Source of the DNA: Bacteroidota bacterium
GTDB taxonomy: Bacteria > Bacteroidota > Bacteroidia > Bacteroidales > VadinHA17
Length of the DNA stretch: 34,720 nt
Direction of reading: 5' to 3'
Assembly (NCBI GenBank): GCA_029564935.1
Contig: JAKQPD010000419.1
Location: forward strand, 1-34,720
The notes under the pieces: generated by a model
The model's database searches: none
The model's input: the letters and a program-made list of their open reading frames with translations, nothing else
What the model was told of the DNA's origin: nothing
Position numbers and translations under genes: made by a program
Shown here: positions 26,048-34,410 of the stretch, piece after piece
Numbering within the stretch: the first letter of the stretch is position 1
Layout: every line of letters begins with the position of its first letter

Positions 26048-27493
26048 ATGAGACAACATCTGATATTACTGGTACTTATTCTCAGTTTTTCAGCCTGTAA
26101 ACAGATTCTGCCGCCCGAGCCGTTCGGACCAATACCATCTGAAAGGCAGCTGGCATGGCATCAGCTTGAATATTACATGTTTGTTCATTTCACGGTAAAC
26201 ACATTTACAGATAAGGAATGGGGTTACGGTGATGAAAAGGAATCTGTATTCAACCCTTCGGAACTTGATTGCCGCCAGTGGGCAAAAGTGGCAAAAGATG
26301 CAGGTATGAAGGGAATAATTATTACAGCAAAACATCACGACGGTTTTTGTCTGTGGCCTTCTGAATATACTGATCATTCGGTAAAGAATTCCCAATGGAA
26401 AAGCGGACAGGGTGATGTTCTTCGTGATCTGAGAAAAGCATGTGATGAATTTGGACTTAAAATGGGTGTTTACCTTTCGCCATGGGACAGGAACAGTGCT
26501 GTATACGGCACTCCGGAGTATCTTGTTTATTACCGGAATCAGCTTCGGGAGCTTCTGACAAATTATGGCGATATATTTGAGGTATGGTTCGACGGCGCAA
26601 ATGGTGGTGATGGATATTATGGCGGCGCCCGGGAAACAAGAAGGATTGACAATAAGACTTATTATGACTGGCCTAATACACATAAAATCGTCAGGGAATT
26701 GCAGCCGGCTGCAGTCATGTTCAGTGATGCAGGACCTGATGTAAGGTGGGTTGGTAATGAAAGCGGAATGGGCAGTATAACCAACTGGTGTCTTCTCAGG
26801 AGAGATGAACTGTGGCCGGGAGGCAATTTTGCATCAATCCTGGGCGAAGGACATGAAGACGGTAATTATTGGGTACCTGCCGAGGTTGATGTATCAATCC
26901 GCCGAGGTTGGTTTTATCATCAGTCGCAGGATTCTCTTGTGAGATCGCCCGAAAATCTTATGGAACTATATTACTCTTCAGTCGGAAGGAACAGTAATCT
27001 TCTTCTGAATATACCTCCCGACAGAAGAGGCTTGCTGCATGAAAATGATGTGAAATCACTGATCGCTTTCAGGGAACTCAGGGAAAAAGAGTTTGCAAAT
27101 GAACTTGCCAAAGGCAAAAATGCCAAAGCCTCTTTTTCAAGGGGTAAGGAGTACAGGCCGGGTAATACAATTGACGGGAATCCCGAAACTTTCTGGACCA
27201 CCCCGGATGATCAGACAACGGCTGAGATCACGATAGATCTGGGACCGGAGACTGAAGTGAACAGGATACTCATCCAGGAATATATAAAGCTCGGTCAGCG
27301 TGTCAAAGCATTCAAGGTAGATGCATTGGTTGACGGTGCATGGAAACAGGTCGTTGAAGGAACAACAATAGGGTATAAGGTTATAAGGAAATTTCCTGCT
27401 GTCAGGGCATCAAAGATCAGATTGACAATAAGTGAGTCCAAAGCCTGTCCGGTTATTTCGAATATTGAGTTGTACAGGGCAGCGGGTGAGTAG
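26048..27493 (+). CDS. GH29 alpha-L-fucosidase-like lipoprotein with C-terminal F5/8-type C domain
   Basis: This 481-residue protein has a signal peptide with lipobox FSAC (C17), so it is lipid-anchored in the periplasm or outside. The GH29 TIM barrel (about 30-335) shows MFVHFTVNTFTDKEWGYG, the substrate-binding pair KHHDGF (H96-H97), and EVWFDGANG with the probable nucleophile D182. Residues about 345-478 resemble a discoidin/F5-8C (CBM32-like) sugar-binding domain with IDLGPETEVNRILIQEY. GH29 enzymes release L-fucose, in subfamily B mainly from alpha-1,3/1,4 links; the subfamily is not resolved here. It is last in the sugar gene run and probably acts first on the substrate. Confidence 0.88.
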   Translation: MRQHLILLVLILSFSACKQILPPEPFGPIPSERQLAWHQLEYYMFVHFTVNTFTDKEWGYGDEKESVFNPSELDCRQWAKVAKDAGMKGIIITAKHHDGFCLWPSEYTDHSVKNSQWKSGQGDVLRDLRKACDEFGLKMGVYLSPWDRNSAVYGTPEYLVYYRNQLRELLTNYGDIFEVWFDGANGGDGYYGGARETRRIDNKTYYDWPNTHKIVRELQPAAVMFSDAGPDVRWVGNESGMGSITNWCLLRRDELWPGGNFASILGEGHEDGNYWVPAEVDVSIRRGWFYHQSQDSLVRSPENLMELYYSSVGRNSNLLLNIPPDRRGLLHENDVKSLIAFRELREKEFANELAKGKNAKASFSRGKEYRPGNTIDGNPETFWTTPDDQTTAEITIDLGPETEVNRILIQEYIKLGQRVKAFKVDALVDGAWKQVVEGTTIGYKVIRKFPAVRASKIRLTISESKACPVISNIELYRAAGE

Positions 27494-27496
27494 TTG

Positions 27497-27524
27497 GCGC
27501 AGGGCTCAGAGCGCAGGGCTCAGG
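27497..27524 (+). repeat. Short heptamer array GCGCAGG/GCTCAGR
   Basis: Four 7-bp units in register (GCGCAGG, GCTCAGA, GCGCAGG, GCTCAGG) start 4 bp after the GH29 stop codon, the fourth array with this period in the window. Confidence 0.7.
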
Positions 27525-27607
27525 GCAAGAAGCGGGGCAATAACCGGATCGGATTGCTTTGTGCCGGCTTCGGTGTGGTCCTCAATTACAGTAAAGGATT
27601 GCTTCGT

Positions 27608-27634
27608 CTCCCGTTTTGTGGGGCAAAACGGGAG
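27608..27634. terminator. Hairpin between convergent genes
   Basis: CTCCCGTTTTG (27608-27618) and CAAAACGGGAG (27624-27634) form a perfect 11-bp stem with a 5-nt loop. It lies between the GH29 gene and the convergent ROK gene, inside a GGATTGCTTCGT...CTCGCAATGAC segment of the kind often repeated in genomes. No long T-run follows, so it may be a REP-like palindrome. Confidence 0.5.
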
Positions 27635-27659
27635 CCTCGCAATGACCGTAGCTTCGACG

Positions 27660-28643
27660 TTACTTTTGTAACAGGTTGGAGGCGACGGAGAGTGCTGCAT
27701 AGTCGCCAAGATCCTCGCCGAGTTGGGCAGGAACTATCCGGCAGACATCTGCTGAATGGAACAGAGCTTCTTTTCTGATCACTTCCATAGCATAAGCTTC
27801 CAGCAGCTTCCTTGATCTGGCGAATATACTTCCGATAACGATCATCTCGGGGTTCAGTATATCGATAAGTACGGAGAGCCCTCTGCCGAGGTATTCACCC
27901 GATATCCGGTATATCTCAATTGCAAGTTTATCACCTTTCATTGCAGCTTCGGCAACAACCTGTGCATTTATATTATTCAGGTCGTCAGCCGATTTACAAA
28001 AACTTACACTCTCACCCATCTGAAATTTCTCCATGACCATGGTCCTTGCTAACTGTGCTATCCCGCCGCCACTGCAGAAGCCTTCCCAGCTTCCAGCCTT
28101 GCCATAACCCACTGGTCCGAATCCGCTGAGCCTTATATGCCCGACTTCTCCGGCCATATCATTTGTGCCGGCATATAAACTCCCGTTAATTATCAATCCC
28201 GCACCGAGCCCTGTCCCGAAAGTCATGAATATCATGTTCTCTGTTCCCTTTCCGGCGCCGAATTTCCATTCCGCAAGTGCACAGGCATTTGCATCATTCT
28301 GTACTCCGGCTTTAATACCGTATCTGTCTGATAATAGCTTAACCAGCGGAACATTATCCCAGCCCGGCAGGTTCGGTGGAGACATTATAACCCCGGTCTT
28401 GCTGTCAAGCGGGCCTCCGCAACTGATCCCGATAGCTCTAACCTTGTCAGAATTCAGACCATTTCTTTCAATGATCATGTCGATTTGCCTGTAAATTGCA
28501 TTCAGAGTATGATCAAGCCCGAGATTTGTTTCAGTCGGGAATCCGGCTTTATCGGCTATTTCAAGCTTGTCTCCTTCTGCCCGTCCATATATGACGGCAC
28601 ATTTTGTGCCTCCGATGTCAAGTCCGATCAATGTTTCGGGCAT
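27660..28643 (-). CDS. ROK family sugar kinase
   Basis: This 327-residue ROK kinase has GLDIGGTKC (7-15), GISCGGPLD, catalytic D117 (VQNDANACALAEW), TFGTGLGAG (141-149) and GEVGHI with H169. The zinc-binding CxCGxxGC is replaced by VGYGKAGS (from V178), so all three cysteines are lost although the histidine remains. No helix-turn-helix domain is present, so it is a kinase rather than a repressor. Its ATG lies 1 nt after the stop of the KDPG aldolase gene, so the two are translationally coupled. Phosphorylation of a sugar or keto-deoxy sugar acid is a guess from that pairing. Confidence 0.85.
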   Translation of the reverse strand: MPETLIGLDIGGTKCAVIYGRAEGDKLEIADKAGFPTETNLGLDHTLNAIYRQIDMIIERNGLNSDKVRAIGISCGGPLDSKTGVIMSPPNLPGWDNVPLVKLLSDRYGIKAGVQNDANACALAEWKFGAGKGTENMIFMTFGTGLGAGLIINGSLYAGTNDMAGEVGHIRLSGFGPVGYGKAGSWEGFCSGGGIAQLARTMVMEKFQMGESVSFCKSADDLNNINAQVVAEAAMKGDKLAIEIYRISGEYLGRGLSVLIDILNPEMIVIGSIFARSRKLLEAYAMEVIRKEALFHSADVCRIVPAQLGEDLGDYAALSVASNLLQK

Positions 28644-28644
28644 G

Positions 28645-29319
28645 TTATTTCTTCCTCAGCGTCTGAGCTATCTTTAAGGTCGCTGCGATCTTTTCGGAAA
28701 GTCCGTCCCAGTCCTTTTTCGCAATGATATCTTTCGTAATGAGATTTGATCCCATTCCTACACATACTGCACCTGCATCATACCATGATTTAAGGTTCTC
28801 AATTGTAGGTTCTACACCTCCGGTTGGCATGAGGCTTGTCCATGGGCATGGACCTTTCACTGATTTGATAAAATCGGGACCACCTACCGATGACCCGGGG
28901 AAGATCTTTATTATATCAGCTCCAAGCTCTTCGGCATAACTTATTTCTGAAACCGATCCGCAACCCGGAGTCCATAAAATTTTTCTTCGGTTACAGACCC
29001 TTGCCATATCTGCATTAAGCAGGGGAGAAACTATGAAATTTGCTCCAAGCTGAATATATAACGAAGTTGTGCCGGCATCAACCACCGAGCCTACACCCAT
29101 TATCAGCTCCGGGACTTCTTTTTCAGCCCATTTATTAAGCTCACTGAAAACCTCATGGGCAAAATCGCCCCTGTTCGTAAATTCAAAAACTTTAAGTCCG
29201 CCTGCAAAGCTTGCCTTGATTACATTCCTGCATGTTTCGATATCCTTATGATAAAATATAGGGATTATCCCTGTTTCTCTCATCCTGACTATTACGTCGG
29301 TACGTGTGAATCTTGCCAT
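28645..29319 (-). CDS. eda: KDPG/KHG aldolase
   Basis: This 224-residue class I aldolase matches Eda. Its Schiff-base lysine is K138 in IIKIFPGS, the acid/base glutamate E46 is in VFEFTNR, and R50 binds phosphate or carboxylate; it also shows MGVGSVVDAG and LMPTGGVEP. It splits 2-keto-3-deoxy-6-phosphogluconate into pyruvate and glyceraldehyde 3-phosphate, and often 4-hydroxy-2-oxoglutarate into pyruvate and glyoxylate. The second activity would also fit hydroxyproline-related metabolism, but its neighbours point to sugar acids. It is the first gene of a two-gene unit with the ROK kinase, read from a promoter at 29342-29373. A dehydratase for sugar acids is not in the window. Confidence 0.93.
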   Translation of the reverse strand: MARFTRTDVIVRMRETGIIPIFYHKDIETCRNVIKASFAGGLKVFEFTNRGDFAHEVFSELNKWAEKEVPELIMGVGSVVDAGTTSLYIQLGANFIVSPLLNADMARVCNRRKILWTPGCGSVSEISYAEELGADIIKIFPGSSVGGPDFIKSVKGPCPWTSLMPTGGVEPTIENLKSWYDAGAVCVGMGSNLITKDIIAKKDWDGLSEKIAATLKIAQTLRKK

Positions 29320-29341
29320 AGTATTTTTCTTTCGTTTCCTG

Positions 29342-29373
29342 CAAATGTATAGATAAAATGTTAGTCTGACAAG
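29342..29373 (-). promoter_or_regulatory. Bacteroidota-type promoter of eda
   Basis: On the minus strand TACATTTG (29349-29342) exactly fits the -7 consensus TAnnTTTG. CTTG, with its TTG at 29372-29370, lies 20 bp upstream as the -33 element. Transcription would start about 15-20 bp upstream of the ATG at 29319. The same gap must hold the divergent promoter of the SpmAB-like gene. Confidence 0.55.
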
Positions 29374-29420
29374 TCGTGCAGTTGTGGAGAATCCTTATCT
29401 TAGCACCACATACTCTGAAT

Positions 29421-30653
29421 ATGGCATTGAATTATATCTGGATTGCCTTTTTCCTCATCGGGTTCCTTGTTGCCCTGGGACAATTGATCTTTGCCGGAAA
29501 TACGCAGATATTCAATGAACTCGTTAACTCAATATTCAACAGCGCCAAAACCGGTTTTGAAATATCACTGGGTCTTACCGGAGTGCTGGCTCTGTGGATG
29601 GGTCTGATGAAGGTGGGAGAGAAGGGCGGAGTCGTAACTATACTTGGGAGGATGTTTGGTCCCTTATTCCAGAGATTGTTCCCCGGATTGCCCAAGGGAC
29701 ATCCGGCTTACGGATCAATAATGCTTAATTTCTCGGCCAATATGCTTGGTCTGGATAATGCTGCGACACCCATGGGACTTAAGGCCATGAAGGAAATGCA
29801 GGAGGTAAATCCCGATAAGGAAAGCGCATCAAATGCACAGATAATGTTCCTGGTGCTGAATGCCTCAGGACTTACAATAATACCTGTTACAATAATTGTT
29901 TACCGTACCCAGCTTGGAGCCGCAAATCCCGCGGATATTTTCATTCCGATTATGATAGCGACGTTTGCGGCAACAATGGCCGGACTGATAAGTGTTGCCA
30001 TTGTACAGAGAATAAATCTTTTCAATAAGGTTATAATAGCTTATCTGGGCGGCCTTACTGCAATAGTTGCCGGTATAGTATTTTATTTTACTAATCTGCC
30101 GAAGGAACAGATCACTGCCGTTTCGACATTTGCCGCAAATTTTATGCTTATAATAATTATTGTATTGTTCATTGTGCTTGCAGTGATAAAGAAAGTAAAT
30201 GTATATGATGCATTTATTGAAGGGGCTAAGGAAGGATTCGGTATTGCGGTAAAGATCATACCCTTCCTGGTGGCTATCCTTGTGGGTATCGGGATATTCA
30301 GGGCATCAGGCGCTATGGATCTGCTTGTGGATGGTCTGGCAAAATTCTTTGCATGGCTTGGATTTGATACGGAATTCACCGGGGCCCTGCCGGTAGCAAT
30401 GATGAAACCACTGAGCGGCAGCGGCTCGAGGGGATTGATGATAGACGCAATGAAAACATTCGGTGCCGATTCATTTATCGGCAAAATGTCGTGTGCATTG
30501 CAGGGTTCAACAGATACTACTTTTTATATACTTGCAGTTTATTTCGGATCGGTAGGTATCAAAAATACCCGTCACTCAGTCGTCTGTGCACTGATAGCCG
30601 ATTTTACAGGGGCTGTTTCGGCAATTCTGGTGTCGTATTTATTTTTCAAATAG
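29421..30653 (+). CDS. SpmA-SpmB fusion, nucleoside-recognition (Gate) domain membrane protein
   Basis: This protein has 410 residues from the ATG at 29421, which gives a clean membrane start (MALNYIWIAFFLIGF). An upstream GTG frame adds 15 unlikely residues. It has two Gate domains: an SpmA-like half (about 1-190, with MLNFSANMLGLDNAATPMGLKAM) and an SpmB-like half (about 230-410, with KPLSGSGSRGLM and ALQGSTDTTFYI). Helices number about ten. Fused SpmAB proteins are common in non-sporulating Bacteroidota, so the spore name is historical and the transported solute is unknown. It is first in a plus-strand run with an unknown protein, a GntP permease and glycerate kinase. Confidence 0.88.
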   Translation: MALNYIWIAFFLIGFLVALGQLIFAGNTQIFNELVNSIFNSAKTGFEISLGLTGVLALWMGLMKVGEKGGVVTILGRMFGPLFQRLFPGLPKGHPAYGSIMLNFSANMLGLDNAATPMGLKAMKEMQEVNPDKESASNAQIMFLVLNASGLTIIPVTIIVYRTQLGAANPADIFIPIMIATFAATMAGLISVAIVQRINLFNKVIIAYLGGLTAIVAGIVFYFTNLPKEQITAVSTFAANFMLIIIIVLFIVLAVIKKVNVYDAFIEGAKEGFGIAVKIIPFLVAILVGIGIFRASGAMDLLVDGLAKFFAWLGFDTEFTGALPVAMMKPLSGSGSRGLMIDAMKTFGADSFIGKMSCALQGSTDTTFYILAVYFGSVGIKNTRHSVVCALIADFTGAVSAILVSYLFFK

Positions 30654-30731
30654 GCATAGGTGCGAGGGGGAGAGAGGGAGAAAAGGATAGAGGGAGAAGA
30701 GAATTATGTTTGTGGTTTTAAGATTTATTAA

Positions 30732-31679
30732 ATGACGAATAATTTTTACGATAAATCTGAGACTTATTCTTTACCGTTGAAAGAGCTGGTGGTGGATGGC
30801 GAGATAGCCAATCCCGGCCCTGTAGATTTTACCAGTCTGCATAAAAGATCAGTTATAGTAAAGGAAGCGCTTCCGGAAAATAATGGCAGTAACAGATTTA
30901 CAGGAGCATTCCGGTATGATGGATATTCTCTTTTCGATATACTTGACAGAAGGATTATTAAGAAAGTAAACGCAGCTGAATATAATTCCGTTATCGACCT
31001 TTTCCTTGTAATAGAGAATGATAAAGGCGAAAAAACAGTGTTCAGCTGGGGGGATATTTATTATCCCGGTAATCTTCACAAAGTTATAATTGCTTCAGAT
31101 GTATCCAGGATAGTACCCTCAAAAACCAAAGAACTGTGGGAACTTCCTGTCGACAGTAAGATTGTGGCAGCCAATGATCTGATAACAGTCAGAAATATTT
31201 CCGGCCCGGTGAAAATCACTGTAAGATCATATCCCTTATCTATGAAAATGAACAGGGGAATGTCGCCGATGTACAGTCCGGTGATAAAGATCCTGGAAAA
31301 TAGTCGCAAAACAGGGGAAATAGACCTGATCCCAGGACATTTAAGGAAGGAGAGATTTGAGGTGATCTTTTATGGCAGGGGCAGGGGCATTCACTCAACG
31401 ACTCCCTTTACAGGCCTGCTTGTAAAAGAAGTACTGGGAAATTTCTTCCCGGTTAATCCGGAGAAAATTCGGACAGGTATGCTGTGTTTCGCTGGGCTTG
31501 ACGGATATCGGTGTGCAGTTTCTTTTTCGGAATTGTTCAACAGGAATGATCAGCAGGAGTTCCTTCTTGTAAATATGAATAAAAATCAAGACGGAGGCGA
31601 ATGGAGGATGTTTGCTGCCTGTGATTTCTTTTCCGACAGAGCTGTCAAATCACTTAGCGAGATACATCTTAGCTTTTAA
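30732..31679 (+). CDS. Unknown protein, possibly a duplicated sulfite-oxidase-like fold
   Basis: These 315 residues have no signal peptide or membrane helix. The start (LKELVVDGEIANPGPVDF, about 17-33) resembles the opening strand of sulfite-oxidase-type molybdopterin domains. Segments FTGAFRYDGYSLFDIL (56-71) and FTGLLVKEVLGNFF (226-239) look alike, each followed by a strand pair ending in FSWGDI or SFSELF, suggesting an internal duplication. The molybdenum-coordinating cysteine motif is not seen, so if the fold is right it is non-catalytic or binds something else. It is placed between membrane transporters in a likely operon. Assignment weak; function unknown. Confidence 0.6.
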   Translation: MTNNFYDKSETYSLPLKELVVDGEIANPGPVDFTSLHKRSVIVKEALPENNGSNRFTGAFRYDGYSLFDILDRRIIKKVNAAEYNSVIDLFLVIENDKGEKTVFSWGDIYYPGNLHKVIIASDVSRIVPSKTKELWELPVDSKIVAANDLITVRNISGPVKITVRSYPLSMKMNRGMSPMYSPVIKILENSRKTGEIDLIPGHLRKERFEVIFYGRGRGIHSTTPFTGLLVKEVLGNFFPVNPEKIRTGMLCFAGLDGYRCAVSFSELFNRNDQQEFLLVNMNKNQDGGEWRMFAACDFFSDRAVKSLSEIHLSF

Positions 31680-31707
31680 ATAGTTTCATTGATATTACAT
31701 TAATTAT

Positions 31708-33039
31708 ATGAGTATTACAGTTATCTCAATCCTGGTACTGGTAAGCATTATTGCTATAATCCTTCTGACCTCATCACTTAAACTGAATGCTTTTGTCGCA
31801 CTTTTCCTTGTTTCTGTGTTCCTGGCATTTGTAACTCTGCCGGCTGATACAATTGTTACATCAATCAAACAGGGATTTGGTAATACTATGGGGTCGATCG
31901 GTTTCCTAATAATATTCGGAGCGATGATTGGGATCATACTTGACCGTACCGGAGGGACAATCAGTATAGCAAACTACATCCTGTCCAAAACAGGTGAAAA
32001 GAAAAGTTCGAGGGCTCTGGCTATAACCGGTTTCATTACCGGGCTTCCCATCTTTTGCGATTCAGGATTTATAATCCTCAGCGGACTGGCAAAATCCTTC
32101 AGTTCAAAATCACGTTTACCTGTTGCTTTTATGGCTACTGTTCTGGCAACATCATTATATTCGGTTCATTGCCTTATCCCCCCGCATCCCGGAGCACTGG
32201 CTGCCGCAGGTATTATGGAAGTAAATGTCGGCAACCTGATACTTCTGGGGATACTTTTTGCCGTACCCGGTGCACTTGCAGCCTATCTGTGGTCAAAATG
32301 GATTGTTAAGGGAAGGGACTATCCACCTGCTGAAGATACGGGAACAGATATTTCACAGGATAAAAAGGAACTGCCTCCGGTCTTTCTTTCATTCCTGCCG
32401 ATAGTTGTTCCGTTGCTGCTTATCACTATAAAATCATTAATCAATCTGTTCGACACAACCGGGGAAAGCCTGATTGCAAAGATATTTTATTTCCCGGGAG
32501 AACCTGTCTTCGCGCTGGCAACCGGAGTATTGATTGGTTTATTCCTGATCAGGAAGAAGAGTATCGATTCCTTTAACACGGTATTCACTGAGGCTATAGT
32601 TAAAGCAGGACCCATTCTTATTGTAACCGCTGCAGGCGGGATGTTCGGAATGGTCATTAAATCAACGGGAGTGGGAGAAGCTATGGGGAAGCTTCTGGCG
32701 GACACCAACATTGGTCTGTTTGTTCCCTTTCTTATTGCTTTGGTCATGAAGACTGCACAGGGTTCATCGACAGTCGCAATTATCACAACAGCCTCCTTTG
32801 TACTTCCTATGCTTGATTTACTGGGACTGGATTCGGAATGGGGACGTATGCTGACTATGTTGTCTATGGGAGCCGGATCGATGATAGTCAGCCATGCAAA
32901 CGACTCTTATTTCTGGGTTGTCTCAAATTTTGCAGGACTGGATATTAATACCAATCTGAAGGTTTACTCAACCTCTACCATGGTAATGGGAACAGTTGTT
33001 TTTGCATTTGTCTGGATCTCATCATTATTTCTGATGTAA
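31708..33039 (+). CDS. GntP family sugar-acid permease
   Basis: This 443-residue inner-membrane protein has about 12 to 14 helices of the GntP family. Typical segments are FGNTMGSIGFLIIFGAMIG, TGLPIFCDSGFIIL, and HCLIPPHPGALAAAGI. Family members import gluconate, related aldonates or glycerate with protons. Being 21 bp ahead of a glycerate 2-kinase, with a KDPG aldolase nearby, D-glycerate or gluconate are the best guesses. Confidence 0.93.
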   Translation: MSITVISILVLVSIIAIILLTSSLKLNAFVALFLVSVFLAFVTLPADTIVTSIKQGFGNTMGSIGFLIIFGAMIGIILDRTGGTISIANYILSKTGEKKSSRALAITGFITGLPIFCDSGFIILSGLAKSFSSKSRLPVAFMATVLATSLYSVHCLIPPHPGALAAAGIMEVNVGNLILLGILFAVPGALAAYLWSKWIVKGRDYPPAEDTGTDISQDKKELPPVFLSFLPIVVPLLLITIKSLINLFDTTGESLIAKIFYFPGEPVFALATGVLIGLFLIRKKSIDSFNTVFTEAIVKAGPILIVTAAGGMFGMVIKSTGVGEAMGKLLADTNIGLFVPFLIALVMKTAQGSSTVAIITTASFVLPMLDLLGLDSEWGRMLTMLSMGAGSMIVSHANDSYFWVVSNFAGLDINTNLKVYSTSTMVMGTVVFAFVWISSLFLM

Positions 33040-33060
33040 ATTATTAAAAAAGAATAAGGA

Positions 33061-34410
33061 ATGAATAACCAGAATAATGCCAGGCAGATATTTCTGGCAG
33101 GTGTAAAAGGAGTACTTCCCGGGAAGCTGATAAACGATCTCATTTCTTTAAAAGGATCCATCCTGAAAATTGGTTACAGGAGTTATGATCTTACACAGAT
33201 ACAAAATGTTTACGTAATCGGAGCAGGGAAAGCAAGCGCTGCCATGGCCCATTATCTTGAATCTGTACTGAAAGGAAGAATCACAAAGGGTTATGTTGTC
33301 ACAAAATACGGACATGCCTGCAGTCTCAGATATATAACTGTATCCGAAGCGGGTCATCCTGTTCCGGATGCAAACAGCTATAAAGCTGCTGAGGAAATCC
33401 TGAAAATTACGGGAGCAGCCGGTGAAAATGACCTGGTTATATGTCTCTGGTCCGGTGGAGGATCTTCGCTTCTTGCTGATCACCCTGAAAATTCGTCACA
33501 GGAGGAAATGGCGAATCTCAATGATATACTCGTCAGATGCGGAGCAGATATTGCCGAAATTAATGCAGTAAGAAAACATCTTTCGAAAGTCAAGGGAGGA
33601 ATGCTGGCAACACACATTGCACCGGCATCTTTTGTAAACATTCTGCTTTCGGATGTTATCGGTGATCCTCCGGATATAATTGCATCAGGGCCTGCTGTAC
33701 CTGATAATTCGACATTTTCTGATGCCATTGCTATCATTGAAAAGTACAATCTGGCTGAAGTACTGCCCAATACGCTGGTCAGCTACTTAAGAGAGGGTGT
33801 TAACGGATTGCATCCTGAAACGCCGAAACCAGGAGCTGATGTGTTCAAAAAATCAGCACTTTTCTTTGCAGGGAGCAATAAAACAGCCCTTCAGTGTGCG
33901 CGAACGGAAGCTGAAATAAGGGGGTTTGAGACATTTATTATCACTGATTCTCTGAGGGGTGATACGGAGACTGCCTGCACTTATATTATAAATGAGATAA
34001 AAAACCGCAGGGCTGAAAATGATCTTCAAAAACCTGTGTGCCTGCTCTTTGGAGGAGAGACAACGGTCAAAGTTACCGGAGAGGGCGCCGGCGGAAGAAA
34101 CCAGCATCTTGCGCTTTATATAGCTTTTCATATTAAGGATATTCCGGGAACGACATTTCTTTCAGCCGGAACCGACGGGAATGACGGGAATACAGATTCA
34201 GCCGGAGCTGTGGTTGATTCGGATACTATCAGGAAAGCCCGGGAAAATAATACAGATCCTGAAACATACCTGAAGAATTTCGATTCATATAATTTCTTTA
34301 AAACAGCAGGGGGCCTCATCCTTACCGGCCCGACGCTTACCAACGTCATGGATCTTATGATCACCCTTATCGACCACCCTGAACCCCATAGCCGTCAACT
34401 TAAGGAATAA
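33061..34410 (+). CDS. Glycerate 2-kinase (GckA/MOFRL type), C-terminus supplied by an inserted element
   Basis: This 449-residue cytoplasmic kinase phosphorylates D-glycerate to 2-phosphoglycerate. The N-terminal DUF4147 domain has VIGAGKASAAMA, SEAGHPVPD, WSGGGSSLL and LLSDVIGDPPDIIASGP. The C-terminal MOFRL domain has FGGETTV, GAGGRNQHLAL and SAGTDGNDGNTDSAGA. The domain ends normally at GPTLTNVMDLMITLI. The last seven residues, HSRQLKE (443-449), and the stop codon come from the left end of the element at 34387, so the original tail and stop were replaced; the conserved domain itself looks intact and the enzyme should be functional. It follows the permease by 21 bp. Confidence 0.9.
   Translation: MNNQNNARQIFLAGVKGVLPGKLINDLISLKGSILKIGYRSYDLTQIQNVYVIGAGKASAAMAHYLESVLKGRITKGYVVTKYGHACSLRYITVSEAGHPVPDANSYKAAEEILKITGAAGENDLVICLWSGGGSSLLADHPENSSQEEMANLNDILVRCGADIAEINAVRKHLSKVKGGMLATHIAPASFVNILLSDVIGDPPDIIASGPAVPDNSTFSDAIAIIEKYNLAEVLPNTLVSYLREGVNGLHPETPKPGADVFKKSALFFAGSNKTALQCARTEAEIRGFETFIITDSLRGDTETACTYIINEIKNRRAENDLQKPVCLLFGGETTVKVTGEGAGGRNQHLALYIAFHIKDIPGTTFLSAGTDGNDGNTDSAGAVVDSDTIRKARENNTDPETYLKNFDSYNFFKTAGGLILTGPTLTNVMDLMITLIDHPEPHSRQLKE
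34377..34384. repeat. Target-site duplication, left copy
   Basis: CCCTGAAC here recurs at 34713-34720, exactly where the element's right end stops and the window ends. The duplication may extend to 10 bp (CCCTGAACCC), which would place it directly against the inverted repeat at 34387. Confidence 0.65.

Noticed and set aside
29376-29420. Upstream GTG start for the SpmAB-like protein
   Set aside because: The 15 added residues are not conserved-looking and overlap the divergent promoter region; the ATG at 29421 begins the first helix cleanly.
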